A stretch of 64,000 bases of DNA, taken from contig JBMNHO010000002.1 in assembly GCA_050950425.1 (NCBI GenBank), forward strand, positions 1,426,001 to 1,490,000. Direction: 5' to 3'. Source of the stretch: RGIG529 sp050950425. Its GTDB lineage: Bacteria; Bacillota; Clostridia; Oscillospirales; Oscillospiraceae. A model generated the notes under the pieces. It saw nothing but the letters and a program-made list of their open reading frames with translations. It was not told the origin of the DNA and did no database searches. Both the position numbers and the translations under genes were made by a program. Positions 1-10,200 of this stretch are shown here, piece after piece; within the stretch, counting starts at the first letter, position 1, and each line of letters begins with the position of its first letter.

Positions 1-178
1 CATCCTCCCTTGGCATCATGATGTCCGAGATAATGAGGCTATATAGATTGCTGTACATTAGATCATATGCCTCACCTGGATTTAAGCAGCCTTTTGCCGC
101 ATATCCATTGTTATTGAGGTAAGTGCAAACGATTTGGTTAAATTGTCTGTCGTCTTCAACAACAAGTATGTTAATCAT
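1..178 (-). CDS. response regulator, N-terminal part (cut by window edge)
   Basis: The 59 visible residues form the start of a CheY-like receiver domain: a hydrophobic strand (ILVVEDD) with the acidic pair that binds magnesium, then the phospho-acceptor strand LIISDIMMP with its aspartate near residue 52. The start is the ATG at 178, preceded by AAGGAG at proper distance. OmpR/VanR-type regulators next to the relaxase are common cargo regulators of Tn1549-like elements, usually paired with a sensor kinase; the kinase and any target genes would lie left of the window. Receiver-domain identity is clear; the output domain cannot be seen. Confidence 0.85.
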   Translation of the reverse strand, partial: MINILVVEDDRQFNQIVCTYLNNNGYAAKGCLNPGEAYDLMYSNLYSLIISDIMMPRED

Positions 179-708
179 AATGATTCTCTCCTTATTTCAT
201 GGCCGGAACACTTTGGCATTCCGATATCTCAGTATAAATTATAAATGTTTATCAATTGTTAAAAATAGTGTTTCCTGAAAAAGTTCATTCTTTATATTAT
301 CAAGCCCTTGTTTTTTGATTTTAACCTTGTATCCCTTGGTTTCTCTGTATCCCCGAGCATAGCTCAAACTTTTCCGAGACACACAATGCCTTCAATTTGA
401 TCTTTTTTGTAGAGCGTTTGCCCACGCCGTTCCGAGATCCCCCATTTGAGTGGAGCTCCTTTGGGTGTTATATAATCCACAGCAAATCCCGACTTGAGTT
501 GATTTTTCTTTATAATATATATTATAGCGGATCATTGCAACTGAGTAGTTCCGATAAGCATTCTCCTAAGCAGAAAACAATCTGGCAAGCAGGGCAAGGT
601 TGTACACACCTTTGCGTTTTCTGCGAAAATTGCTTGTTGGGGAAAGCTCCCCAATCCCCTTAAACAGCTCCATGCTGGAGCTGGCTGCGCACCCTACGGG
701 CGCTTGTC
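179..708. other. intergenic region, no supported gene
   Basis: About 530 bases separate the response regulator from the relaxase terminator. The left part is AT-rich and could hold a promoter for the regulator, but I see no convincing -35/-10 pair. The right part (about 628-705) has several short hairpins, such as TTGGGGA/TCCCCAA and CAGCTCCA/TGGAGCTG. An 88-codon open frame on the plus strand (397-663) has no ribosome site and no recognisable protein features, so I do not call it. Confidence 0.5.
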
Positions 709-747
709 AAAAGACCGCCACAGCTTATCGCTGCTGACGGTCTTTTT
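709..747 (-). terminator. rho-independent terminator of the relaxase gene
   Basis: Read on the minus strand, an AAGACCGTCAGCAGC arm and a GCTGTGGCGGTCTT arm form a long stem with a short loop, followed by TTTTG. It overlaps the relaxase stop codon at 725 and ends the mobC/relaxase-side transcription unit. Confidence 0.7.
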
Positions 748-2128
748 CCTGTTCCGACTTTGCCGGATCGTTGCCGAGTAGCCTATCGACATTCGCCTTG
801 GCGGTCAAGGCAGAGCGCTTCTCATCGCGCACCTTGACAAACTCGCCATAGGCTTTCTTCTTGCTGGCAAGAAGCTCGGCATACTCTGTTTGCAAAGCCT
901 TCACCGTCGGAAGCTTCTTTAGGCCGAGTTCATCAAAAGCAGTTTTCGCTGCTTTGTGGAGGATAATGTCACTCTCATGCTCGGCAAGAAACTTTTTGGA
1001 ATATCCGGCCTTGCGGTAGGCAACGTAGGTATCGCGGGTCTTGGAGTAATTGATGATATGCTTTTTCAAAACGTCAATCTCAGCCATGCGTGTTTCAGCG
1101 GTTTTTATCGTGCCGGACAACTCATCGGAGCGGGTGACCAGCTCGGCGGTTCTGGCGGCGAGAACATCATACTCAAGAAGATTATGCTCGGTGAGATAAT
1201 TGAGGGTTTGGGCCATTTGCTTGATGTTAAAAACCTTTGCCCAGCGCTCATATCCCGCACCCTTTCCGGCCTGCAATTTCTGCTGAATATCAATGAGCAT
1301 ATTCATACGAGGCGGCTCAATTTTCGGCTGATACTTTTTGCGGGGGGTATGCCCTTTCTTTCCGGCGATAACGGCAAGAATATCGTCCTCGGCGTAGCCG
1401 TCCTTGAGGGAGCGCAGTCGAGTAAATCGCTGCTGCCCCTTTGCCCGAAATCCGGGAAGCTTGCCATCCTTGTACTCATAACCGGCTTGCGCCATCAGAG
1501 CAAGAAAAGCGTTGTAGTCGGCAGGATTTTCTAAGAGCGCCATATCAATGGCAGCGCGTAGCTGTTCCTGAAAGCTGGGTTTCTTATTATCGCCCAGCCA
1601 TTTGCCGTAATGGGATTTGTTCGGCTTCGGATTCTCTATGACGGAAAGACCATGCTCCAAACACAGCCTGTCGCTGATCCGGCGCACAGCTTTACCAGAG
1701 CCGAGGAAATCCCGGAACTTATGAGTGCAGTCCATCGCGGTTGAATTGAAAATGATATGCGAGTGGACATGTTTTTTGTCGGTATGGGTGCAGACGATGA
1801 AAGCATGATTGCCTTTGGTGAAACGCATGGCGAGGTTATAGGCAATTTTGTTTGCAAGCACCGGACTGATTTCCCCCGGCTTGAAGCTCTGTCGGATTTG
1901 GTAGGCAATGACATTATTCTCCTGAGTGCGCCCGGTGAGCGCTCCATATTGGCGCTTGGAATATAAAAACTCAGCATCGGCAATGGACGCATTACAGCCA
2001 TACGAAGTGACATACTGGCCATCCTGCGTTTTGCTGGAATTGTTTGCGTAATCAATCCTGTCGGCAAGGCATTGGGCGATAGTCTTGCCCTTGCTGATGT
2101 GCATGGAAATCAGGCGGCTGGTTGCCAT
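725..2128 (-). CDS. ICE relaxase (Tn1549-type, MobA/VirD2 superfamily)
   Basis: This 467-residue protein is the ICE relaxase, which nicks oriT and stays bound to the transferred strand. The N-terminal half is the nuclease domain, with the metal-binding histidine triad HVHSH at residues 120-124 followed by IIFN, and candidate nucleophile tyrosines near residues 27-61. The C-terminal third is charged and helical (lysine/glutamate-rich), probably a DNA or partner contact region. The ATG at 2128 has GGAGG eight bases upstream. MobC lies further upstream, the usual relaxosome partner, but the pair is separated here by the CD1845-type gene and by a plus-strand accessory gene. Length agrees with the family. 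Confidence 0.9.
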   Translation of the reverse strand: MATSRLISMHISKGKTIAQCLADRIDYANNSSKTQDGQYVTSYGCNASIADAEFLYSKRQYGALTGRTQENNVIAYQIRQSFKPGEISPVLANKIAYNLAMRFTKGNHAFIVCTHTDKKHVHSHIIFNSTAMDCTHKFRDFLGSGKAVRRISDRLCLEHGLSVIENPKPNKSHYGKWLGDNKKPSFQEQLRAAIDMALLENPADYNAFLALMAQAGYEYKDGKLPGFRAKGQQRFTRLRSLKDGYAEDDILAVIAGKKGHTPRKKYQPKIEPPRMNMLIDIQQKLQAGKGAGYERWAKVFNIKQMAQTLNYLTEHNLLEYDVLAARTAELVTRSDELSGTIKTAETRMAEIDVLKKHIINYSKTRDTYVAYRKAGYSKKFLAEHESDIILHKAAKTAFDELGLKKLPTVKALQTEYAELLASKKKAYGEFVKVRDEKRSALTAKANVDRLLGNDPAKSEQEKDRQQR

Positions 2129-2165
2129 TGATATGGCCTCCCATCTTTATAATTGTTTGCCCCTG

Positions 2166-2174
2166 TGATATAAT
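2166..2174 (+). promoter_or_regulatory. extended -10 promoter for the 374-residue accessory gene
   Basis: TGATATAAT is a perfect TATAAT with the extended TGn motif, 71 bases before the ATG at 2245. No good -35 lies at 17 bases, which extended -10 promoters tolerate. It points away from the backbone, so the accessory gene is likely transcribed on its own. Confidence 0.5.
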
Positions 2175-2244
2175 GCCGTTATTATTGAATGCGGCGTTTT
2201 GGCTCGTATCTGATACCACTTCGTGTCGAAGGGAGGGACAACGA

Positions 2245-3369
2245 ATGAGTTTTGTATATGCTAAAAAAATTGCAAATTCAATAGCAGTATTTGCAGATAC
2301 AAAAATAACGTTTGACCCGACCGGAACAAAAATACTGTGGAGTGAGGAAACACATGAGCTAATTAGACAGTTTGGTTTGGTAAAAAACATAATTTTCAGC
2401 AAGAACTTTTGTGTATCTTTTGCAGGGAATAATATCGTCTACATCAACGAACTGCTCTCACAAATAAATCAAACAACTCTTTCTCAATTATTGAGTATAG
2501 CATTTAATATCCATTGTCGTGATATTGAAAATGGTATGGATTTTATCATCTGCTTCGCAAATAATTCGCAACAGTCAATTTATGAAATTAAGGACGGTAA
2601 ATGTAACGAAGTTAATTTTGCATGGATAGGTTCGTATGATGCCTTTAATTATTTCCAATCTACTCATCTTGGAAAAACTCAAACTATTGCTATGACTAAC
2701 AATCCCCTTGGAGTAGAAATTTCGTTTGGAACAGCAAGCCAATCGGCTTTTGATCTGGAATATGATAAGCTGTTTAATGCTTTCCATAAAACACTTGCTG
2801 ATTGTGGTGATGCGACTGTCGGCGGATTTGTTGTCCCAATAATCTATGACACAAAACAAAACGAATTCAAATACAAAGGCTATGCAAAAAGTTATGCTAA
2901 ACTAGAAATGAAAAATGGTATGGCAAGTCTTCCAATGTATCAAGGGGCGGATAAAGGTGTTTTTTCTGTGCTTTTTTACACATCAAGAACCATTGTCGGG
3001 CTCTATATTCCCCAAGGTCATCTCGGTATTGTTTATAATCATCATAGAACATCAGATATTGACTACGACAACCTTGGAACTTCAAAGCTACTTATACCCC
3101 AGACAGTTAAAATGAACCAGTTAGATTTCTATATCCAAGTAGAAGCGCAAGGTATGACTGCGCCGGGCTTCTTAGGTTGTGAACCTGATAATATAGATGA
3201 GATTTTCAAACGCATAGACACATACAAAGATCATCCTACCATGGCGCTGCTTTACATAAACAAGATAATTGAAATAATCAAAACGCAGCATCGAGACACA
3301 GAACGATTAGACTTTTTTCTTGCGATAAAACAAAATATTGAAGCTGGTATTTGTAGCTCGGAAAAATAG
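2245..3369 (+). CDS. unknown accessory protein, 374 residues
   Basis: I do not recognise this family. The ATG at 2245 follows GGGAGGG at good spacing; an in-frame extension back to 2122 has no ribosome site. The gene is AT-rich and on the plus strand, unlike the GC-richer minus-strand backbone on both sides, which suggests later acquisition. Its N-terminus (residues 1-60) alternates short strands: SIAVFADTKIT, then NIIFSKNFCVSFAGN. This pattern weakly recalls Ntn-hydrolase/proteasome-like sheets, but there is no clear catalytic N-terminal residue and I would not assign a function on it. No signal peptide or membrane helix is evident. Its position as single-gene cargo between the relaxase and the CD1845-type gene makes a defence or accessory role possible. 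Confidence 0.75.
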   Translation: MSFVYAKKIANSIAVFADTKITFDPTGTKILWSEETHELIRQFGLVKNIIFSKNFCVSFAGNNIVYINELLSQINQTTLSQLLSIAFNIHCRDIENGMDFIICFANNSQQSIYEIKDGKCNEVNFAWIGSYDAFNYFQSTHLGKTQTIAMTNNPLGVEISFGTASQSAFDLEYDKLFNAFHKTLADCGDATVGGFVVPIIYDTKQNEFKYKGYAKSYAKLEMKNGMASLPMYQGADKGVFSVLFYTSRTIVGLYIPQGHLGIVYNHHRTSDIDYDNLGTSKLLIPQTVKMNQLDFYIQVEAQGMTAPGFLGCEPDNIDEIFKRIDTYKDHPTMALLYINKIIEIIKTQHRDTERLDFFLAIKQNIEAGICSSEK

Positions 3370-3450
3370 CTTTATGTTTTCACCCAAGTTCGATGTTCTT
3401 CCGCTTGCGGCTTTGGTAACATGAGCAACCGTGGCGCAGAGCCGCAGGGC

Positions 3451-3491
3451 AAAAAGAAAAACGCTCACCGGATTTTTAGTCCGATGAGCGT
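3451..3491 (-). terminator. rho-independent terminator after the CD1845-type gene
   Basis: On the minus strand the arms CGCTCATCGGAC and CCGGTGAGCG enclose a TAAAAAT loop and are followed by TTTTTCTTTTT. It lies just downstream of the CD1845-type gene stop at 3506. Confidence 0.8.
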
Positions 3492-3505
3492 CCTTTTGTT
3501 TCGCG

Positions 3506-3793
3506 CTATATTGCTTTCAAGGTATCGTTGAACGCTCCGAGCAGCTCTACCAGAGATGTTGCGATGAGTGGCAGTCCGAAGGAACTTATCAGCCAGCCGT
3601 GCGCGGCCATCTTCAAGCCCGTCCAGATGGGTTCACCCAAGAGTATGACAGTGAGGGCGGCGATGATGAGAATGACCACCGCTATTGTATTGAGAACAAC
3701 ACCGGAGGCAAGGCAGAGAAGCCGACCGAGGGCAACGATAATTGTGAGCGCCAGCCTGACCGGGAAAAGCAATATTTTGAGTAAAATCTTCAT
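3506..3793 (-). CDS. CD1845-type small membrane protein
   Basis: This 95-residue hydrophobic protein matches the small membrane proteins found beside mobC and the relaxase in CTn/Tn1549 elements (CD1845 family, recalled from gene order and composition). Residues 3-30 and 33-55 form two long apolar segments, with a third near 70-88, and basic residues at the N-terminus. It could anchor or modulate the transfer machinery; no experimental role is known to me. A strong terminator follows it. The ATG at 3793 is preceded by a modest GGGAGGTTAAG ribosome site. Confidence 0.75.
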   Translation of the reverse strand: MKILLKILLFPVRLALTIIVALGRLLCLASGVVLNTIAVVILIIAALTVILLGEPIWTGLKMAAHGWLISSFGLPLIATSLVELLGAFNDTLKAI

Positions 3794-3880
3794 TGTCTTA
3801 ACCTCCCGTTTCCTTTCTTCTATCTAAAGGATAACACAGCATCCATTCTGCGTAAAGTTTGTGGAGCATCCGTCCCATTT

Positions 3881-4216
3881 TCAGAGCGCGGAAAGTTTTG
3901 TGAGTATACCATGTACCTCTTGCCATATTTCATTCTGCTGATGGAGTATATCCTCCATATCTTCGGCATAAATGCGATATGTCTCATTCACTCGCTTTGC
4001 TATCTGGTTGAGATTGGCATTATAGCGACGCAGGAGGGAGGTCAACTCACGCAGTTCGGGCAGCTCCAATTTTATGATATAACCGTCGATGGCAATCTTG
4101 CGAATATATGCCCCCATGTTTTGTGTCCCAAGTTGGGACATTTTATTTTTTATCAGTTCACGCTCATGCTCGGAGACCATAAAGTGAAGTTGAATATCAC
4201 GATTTCGATTTGCCAT
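3881..4216 (-). CDS. mobC: MobC-like relaxosome accessory protein
   Basis: The 111-residue protein has the MobC layout: a basic start (ANRNRDIQLHFMV) of ribbon-helix-helix character, a segment YIRKIAIDGYI, and a helical tail around NLNQIAKRVN, which is the family signature. MobC proteins bind near oriT and help the relaxase open the strands. I place the start at the ATG at 4216, seven bases after GAGAGG; a GTG one codon upstream is possible. The start overlaps the last base of the giant helicase gene, so the two are probably translationally coupled. Confidence 0.85.
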   Translation of the reverse strand: MANRNRDIQLHFMVSEHERELIKNKMSQLGTQNMGAYIRKIAIDGYIIKLELPELRELTSLLRRYNANLNQIAKRVNETYRIYAEDMEDILHQQNEIWQEVHGILTKLSAL

Positions 4217-7200
4217 CACCTGACCTCTCTTTCGATTTTCTGGCGCTTGCCGGACTGTCCGGGCTGCGATGGGATTTTGAGATTATCAAGCACAGAGGGT
4301 CGGGCAGATTTTGCGATTACTCGCTCACTTTGCTCCGGTGTATCGTGCTCCTCGGACATATTGAGCTTTGCATCCAGTTCGGCAAGGCGGGCGCTCTTTT
4401 GGGCAAGCTCGGTTTCCTGTGGAAAGGGTTTGCCCAGCTCGGACTTCGCCGCATCCATCTGTTTATAGAGGTTATCAAGCTGTGCCTGAACAGCAGTCAG
4501 GCGATCCGGCATTTGTGCCAGCGTGTTATCAATGCGGATAAGATTGCCGCGAGCATCAATACCGAGTTCAGTTTTGTGGCTCATCTCACTCTTGAGGACA
4601 AGCTGATGATGAAACCCGTCTGTGCTGAGAAGCATGGGAAATCCCCGGTAATTGCCGATTTCAACAGGCTCATTGCTTTTCACTTCCTTGCAGGCTTCAA
4701 GAATGGCAGCGCCCGCATTGTCCTTATCGGTGAGCATATCGCCCTTGACGGACATGCCTGCAAAACCGTCTTTGGGATGCGGATGCGCCGCCAGCGTAGC
4801 AAGGTCAGCCTGAAACCCGGCGATATAACCCTTGTTCCGCTCAATCTGTTCGGGGAAGTGTTTAAGAATATTGTCCTCCAGCTTAAATTGCTGATTTTGA
4901 TGGTCGGCTTTGAGCAAGCGCAGCCGCGCCACATCAATATCCAAATCCATCTTTTCCTTGATAAGTGGATTACCAGCGCACAGCGCTTTTATCTCCGCAT
5001 AGCTGAGCGCCGTTTCGTCCACATCCTCGCAGGAGCGCACTGGGGATTTTGAGGTCATAATCTGACTGATGAATTTTTGCTTGTTCTCCACCGTCTGCCA
5101 CAAATAGCTGTCGAATGTACCCTCGGTGACATAGCGGTAAATATGTACTTCGGGATTCTGGTTGCCCTGGCGAACAATGCGCCCCGCGCGTTGCGCCAAA
5201 TCGCCGGGTCTCCAAGGGCAATCGAGGTCATGGAGCGCGATGAGCCGGTCTTGCACGTTCATACCGGCACCCATTTTGAAGGTGCTGCCCATCAGCACTC
5301 GCACCTGACCGGAGCGGACTTTGGCGAACAATTCTTTTTTGCGGGTCTCTGTGTTGGCTTCATGGATAAAGGCGATTTCTTCTTTTGGGATGCCCTGCGC
5401 CATGAGCTTGCTGCGAATATCGTCATAGATGTTAAATGTACCATCATTTTTCGGAGTGCTGATGTCACAGAAAACAAGCTGGGTAAGTTTGCCCTGCTGC
5501 CCGTCCCGATAGATGCGGCTGATGTTATCCACACACATATTGACCTTGCTGGCGGGGTCATCAGGGAGCAGAGGATTGATAATGCGCTGGTCGAGTCCCA
5601 GCTTTCGTCCATCCGAAGTGATTTTAAGCATATTGTCAACGGTTGGGTCAATTACGCCACTGTGAACCGCCTTGGCGCGTTCGGAAAGCTCCTGCACCAT
5701 TTCTTTCTGATGCTCGGAAGGCTGCGCCACTTCGTTATGGAAAATGGCGGTGGGAATGGGTAAGTCAAGCTGGTCGGAGGTCTTGATGTCTGCCGTTTCC
5801 TTAAACATATTCATCAGCTCCGGCAGATTAAAAAACTTTGCGAAGCGGGTACGCGCCCGGTAGCCTGTTCCCTCCGGCGCAAGCTCAATGGCGGCAACGG
5901 TCTCTCCAAAGGTGGATGCCCAGCAGTCAAAATGCGAAAGGCTGTTGCGGCGCAAGGTATCATGCTGGAGGTATCGCTGCATGGTGTAAAGTTCGGTCAT
6001 GGAATTGCTGACCGGAGTGCCGGTGGCAAAGACAACACCCTTTCCATCGGTCTGCTCATCAATGTAGCGGCATTTGAGAAGCATATCGGAGGATTTTTGC
6101 GCTTCGGAGGTGGATAGCCCCGCCACATTCCTCATCTTTGTGTAGAGGAACAAATTTTTATAGCTGTGCGCTTCATCCACATATAGCCGGTCAATGCCGA
6201 GCTGCTCAAAGGTGACAACATCATCCTTGCGGTCAGTATCATGGAGTCTTTGTAGGCGGGTCTCAAGCCCCTTTTTGGTGCGCTCAAGCTGCTTGATGGT
6301 AAACTGCTCGGCGCGGCTGTGCTTCAGTTCCTCCAGACCATCTTCAATCTCCCAAATCTGTTCCTGCAAGAGCCGCTCCTGCCTCTCTTTTGAAACAGGG
6401 ATGCGCTCAAATTGCGAGTGTCCTATAATAACAGCATCATAATCACCGGTGGCAATGCGGGAACAAAACTTCTTGCGGTTTCGGGTCTCAAAATCCTTTC
6501 GGGTGGCAACGAGGATATTTGCGGAGGGGTAGAGCCGCAGGAACTCGGATGCCCATTGCTCGGTCAGATGATTGGGAACGGCAAACAGGCTTTTGGTGCA
6601 TAGTCCCAGCCGCTTTGATTCCATCGCCGCCGCAACCATTTCAAAGGTCTTGCCCGCACCCACTTCGTGTGCCAACAACGTATTGCCGCCATAGAGGATG
6701 TGAGCGATGGCATTAAGCTGGTGAGAGCGCAGGGCGATTTCGGGATTGATGCCGCCAAAGGTGATATGACTTCCATCATACTCGCGGGGACGGATGGAAT
6801 TAAACCGCTCATTGTATTTTTGAACGAGGGTTTGCCTGCGCTCCGGGTCCTTCCATAACCAATCCCGAAAAGCGTCTTTGATTGCCTGCTGCTTCTGCTG
6901 TGCGAGGGTGGTGTCCTTTTTGTTGAGGACGCGGCGCTCCTTTCCGTCAGGGTCGGTGACGGTATCATAAATACGAACGTCGCGGAGATTCAGGGTGTCC
7001 TCTAAAATGCGGTAGGCATTCGCCCGGTCTGTGCCAAAGGTGGTATAGGCGGCAACATCGTTCCAGCTAACCGCAGATTTGCCGGAAATATTCCATTCTG
7101 CGCTGAAAGAAGCGAAATTCACCTCAATCGTGCCGCGCTGATGGCGCGGGGTTTGAAAGGTCTCGTACATAAACTGCTGGATATATTCCTTGTCAATCCA

Positions 7201-10200
7201 AGTCGCACCAAGGCGCACATCAATCTCGGATGCTTCAAGGTCTTTCGGCTGTGCCAGCTCAAGCGCCTGCACGTTTGGAGCATAGACGGGGTTTGTCTCG
7301 GCGGCTTGCCGCGCTATCGCCAGCTTCTGCCGGACATTGCCGGAAAGGTAGGCATCGGCGGTAGTGTAGGCGATTCTTTCATCATCCTCTGTGCGCTGGG
7401 GCAAACGGAAGATTACGCCCTGAAGCTCGGCGGCAAGTTCATCCTCACTCTTGCCGGACAGCGCCGACATATATTCCATGTCAACGCAGGTCTTTTCGGA
7501 GATGGAGAGTGCAAGCGCTTCGCTGGCGGTGTCCACACTGGTGACAACCTGATTCTGTCGGATGGTACGCTTTGTGAACATATCCGCTTTGCGTTCCAGA
7601 TTGCCCTCCTCATCCAACACTTCCAGAGAACAGAGCAGAAAATAAGAGCTGTCATCGGAAAAGGCAAGGCTGTTGCCGCGGCTGTTGATAAGGCCGTATT
7701 TTGCGGTAAAGCTGTCATAAAGCCGGTTCAGCTCGGCCTGTGTCTCTTGGATTGCACCGTCGGTAATAAAACCGTCGAGCTGCTGACCGATAAGCGATTG
7801 CACACAATCGCGCAGCTCCACCATGCCTTTGACGCGCTCGGTGGCCGTTGCGTTCAGCTCCGGACGCACCATGCGGCTGTTTTCGCGGTAATACACTTCT
7901 CCGTCCACAAGGGTATATGAGTAGTTTTTTACATCGGGGTCGGCGGGAATGGAGGTTTCAATAGCTTCGCCCTCGCCCAAATCTGGCAGCTCCGCTTCTG
8001 AAATTTCGCCGCTGATATGGGAAACGGCTTCATGGAGCTGGTCGGCAAGGCTCTCGCCGGGGATGGGGATAACGGTACATTCCTCTCGCCCGAACTGAGT
8101 GTTTTCGGCGGTAAACGTACCCAGCACCATTTCAGGGTGGTCTGCAAAATAGCTGTTTACCGTGAATCCATCCGGTGTTGTGCCAAGGTGTACCCAATCC
8201 GGGTCGGCCACAACCGGGCTGTCCCGCTTTTGCAAAAACAGAATGTCGGAAACGACTTCCGTTCCTGCATTGGCTTTGAACGCATCATTAGGCAAGCGGA
8301 TCGCGCCCAGCAGTTCGGCGCGCTGTGCAATATAGCGGCGCACCTCCGGGGATTTTTTATCCATCGTATAGCGTGAGGTTACAAAGGCTACTACGCCGCC
8401 GGGACGCACTTGGTCTATTGCTTTGGCAAAAAAGTAATCATGGATGGAGAATCCCAGCTTGTCATATGCTTTGTCGGCAACCCTGTACTGACCGAAAGGC
8501 ACATTACCTACGGCAAGGTCATAAAAATCCCGCCTGTCAGTGGTCTCAAATCCCGCCACTTGAATATCGGCATCGGGATATAGCTGTTTGGCAATGCGCC
8601 CGGTGATGCTGTCAAGCTCTGTGCCGCACAGCCTGCTATGTTCCATGCTCTCCGGCAAAAGGCCGAAAAAATTGCCCACCCCGCAGGCAGGCTCAAGGAT
8701 ATTGCCGGTACGAAAGCCCATATTTTCTACGGCTTCATACATGGCTTTTATGACGGTGGGGCTGGTGTAGTGGGCATTGAGGGTGGATGCGCGGGCAGAT
8801 TCATACTCGCCGGGGGATAGCAGCTCCCGAAGCTCGTTATATTCGGAAGTCCATGTGGTTTTCTCAGGGTCAAAGACATCAGGCAGACCGCCCCATCCTA
8901 CATATCGGGAAAGGGTTTCCTGCTCATCGGGTGTAGCGCTTCTGCCATCGGCCTCAATCTGTTGGAGGGCGCGAATAGCATCCACGTTCATACGATACTT
9001 GGCTTTCGCGCCGCCAGCGCCGAGATTATCGTCTGTAATGCGAAAGTTCTTAGCAGCGGAATGTGTAGTAGCTATCTGTTCAGATTCACCGCCGTTAATA
9101 ATAGCAAGATAATTCGCCCTGACCTGTTCATCGGTCAGCTTGCCATCAAGATAGGCGGTAATCTGCTCATGGATGTAGCCGGGAACAGAATTGCTGCCCC
9201 AAAATGCGCCTGTGCTGGTGACATAGGTGATGCCACGGCTTCTGCCGAGGGCATACTCAACACCGTCTTTGTCATAGCCGACAATATCATGGTCATTATA
9301 TCGGCTCAAATCAAAATCAAACTGTGCAGTTTCCCAATCCACAAAGAATACAGGCTGCGGAGCGCTGGGAGATTCCACCGACTCATCGGGGGTTTCCGGC
9401 GCTGACTGTTCCTGCTGGGCAAGCTGTCTGACTGCCGCATTGACCTCTTGAATGAACGGTGAGTTTTCCAGAGCGACCGGGTCAACCACCTCGCCGTTTA
9501 CAATGCCACGCTCGGCAAGACCTTCTTTTATAGCAATGGGGTCAATATCATCGAGGTTATCCTGTTCCTCCTGTGTGTAGAAACGGTCAGATTCCATGAG
9601 CTGGTAAATACGGCGCTGCACCTTTGCCCAAGGCACTTCATGGGTTGCTCCGTCTACGCTGACAGGAAAGGCAGCGAGATCTCCACCATATTCATTGCGG
9701 AGAAAATCTGCGGTAGCTCTGTCGCGAGCATGGGCATCCATGTGCCGGTGGACAGTATGCTTGCTTGCAATATCACCGTTCCATGCCTGAATTGCAGCAT
9801 CAATATCATCCTGAGTAATGCTACGAGGTGCGGCGGGAACGCCGGTCTGTTGCGGTTCGGGTAATTCAGCTTGGGGAATCGGTGCGGGAATATCATTAAG
9901 ACCGGCGCGGCTGCGTTCCTCCTCGGCATACTGTGCCTTTTCCTCTGCGGTCAGGTAATTATCGGCGGCAATCAGTTCCGCAAGGCGGCTGGCGATTTTA
10001 GTATAGGAAAGCGTAATTTTCTTGCTGAAGCTATTGCTGGAAAACTCCGCTCCTTTGCCCGGAGTATAGTTTACAAAGCCTGCCGTACCATCCAGATAGG
10101 TATGACTGTGACCATAATAGCCATATTCATCACTTAAAAATCGGGTACGGTCTTTTTGCTCTCCAATGGTCTGAAAAGCAGCATATACACGAAGTTTTCC

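Noticed and set aside
397..663. 88-codon open frame on the plus strand left of the relaxase
   Set aside because: No ribosome site, odd composition, no protein features; overlaps short hairpins.
725..1641. Long open frames opposite the relaxase and helicase genes
   Set aside because: They mirror the codon pattern of the real genes on the other strand and have no ribosome sites.
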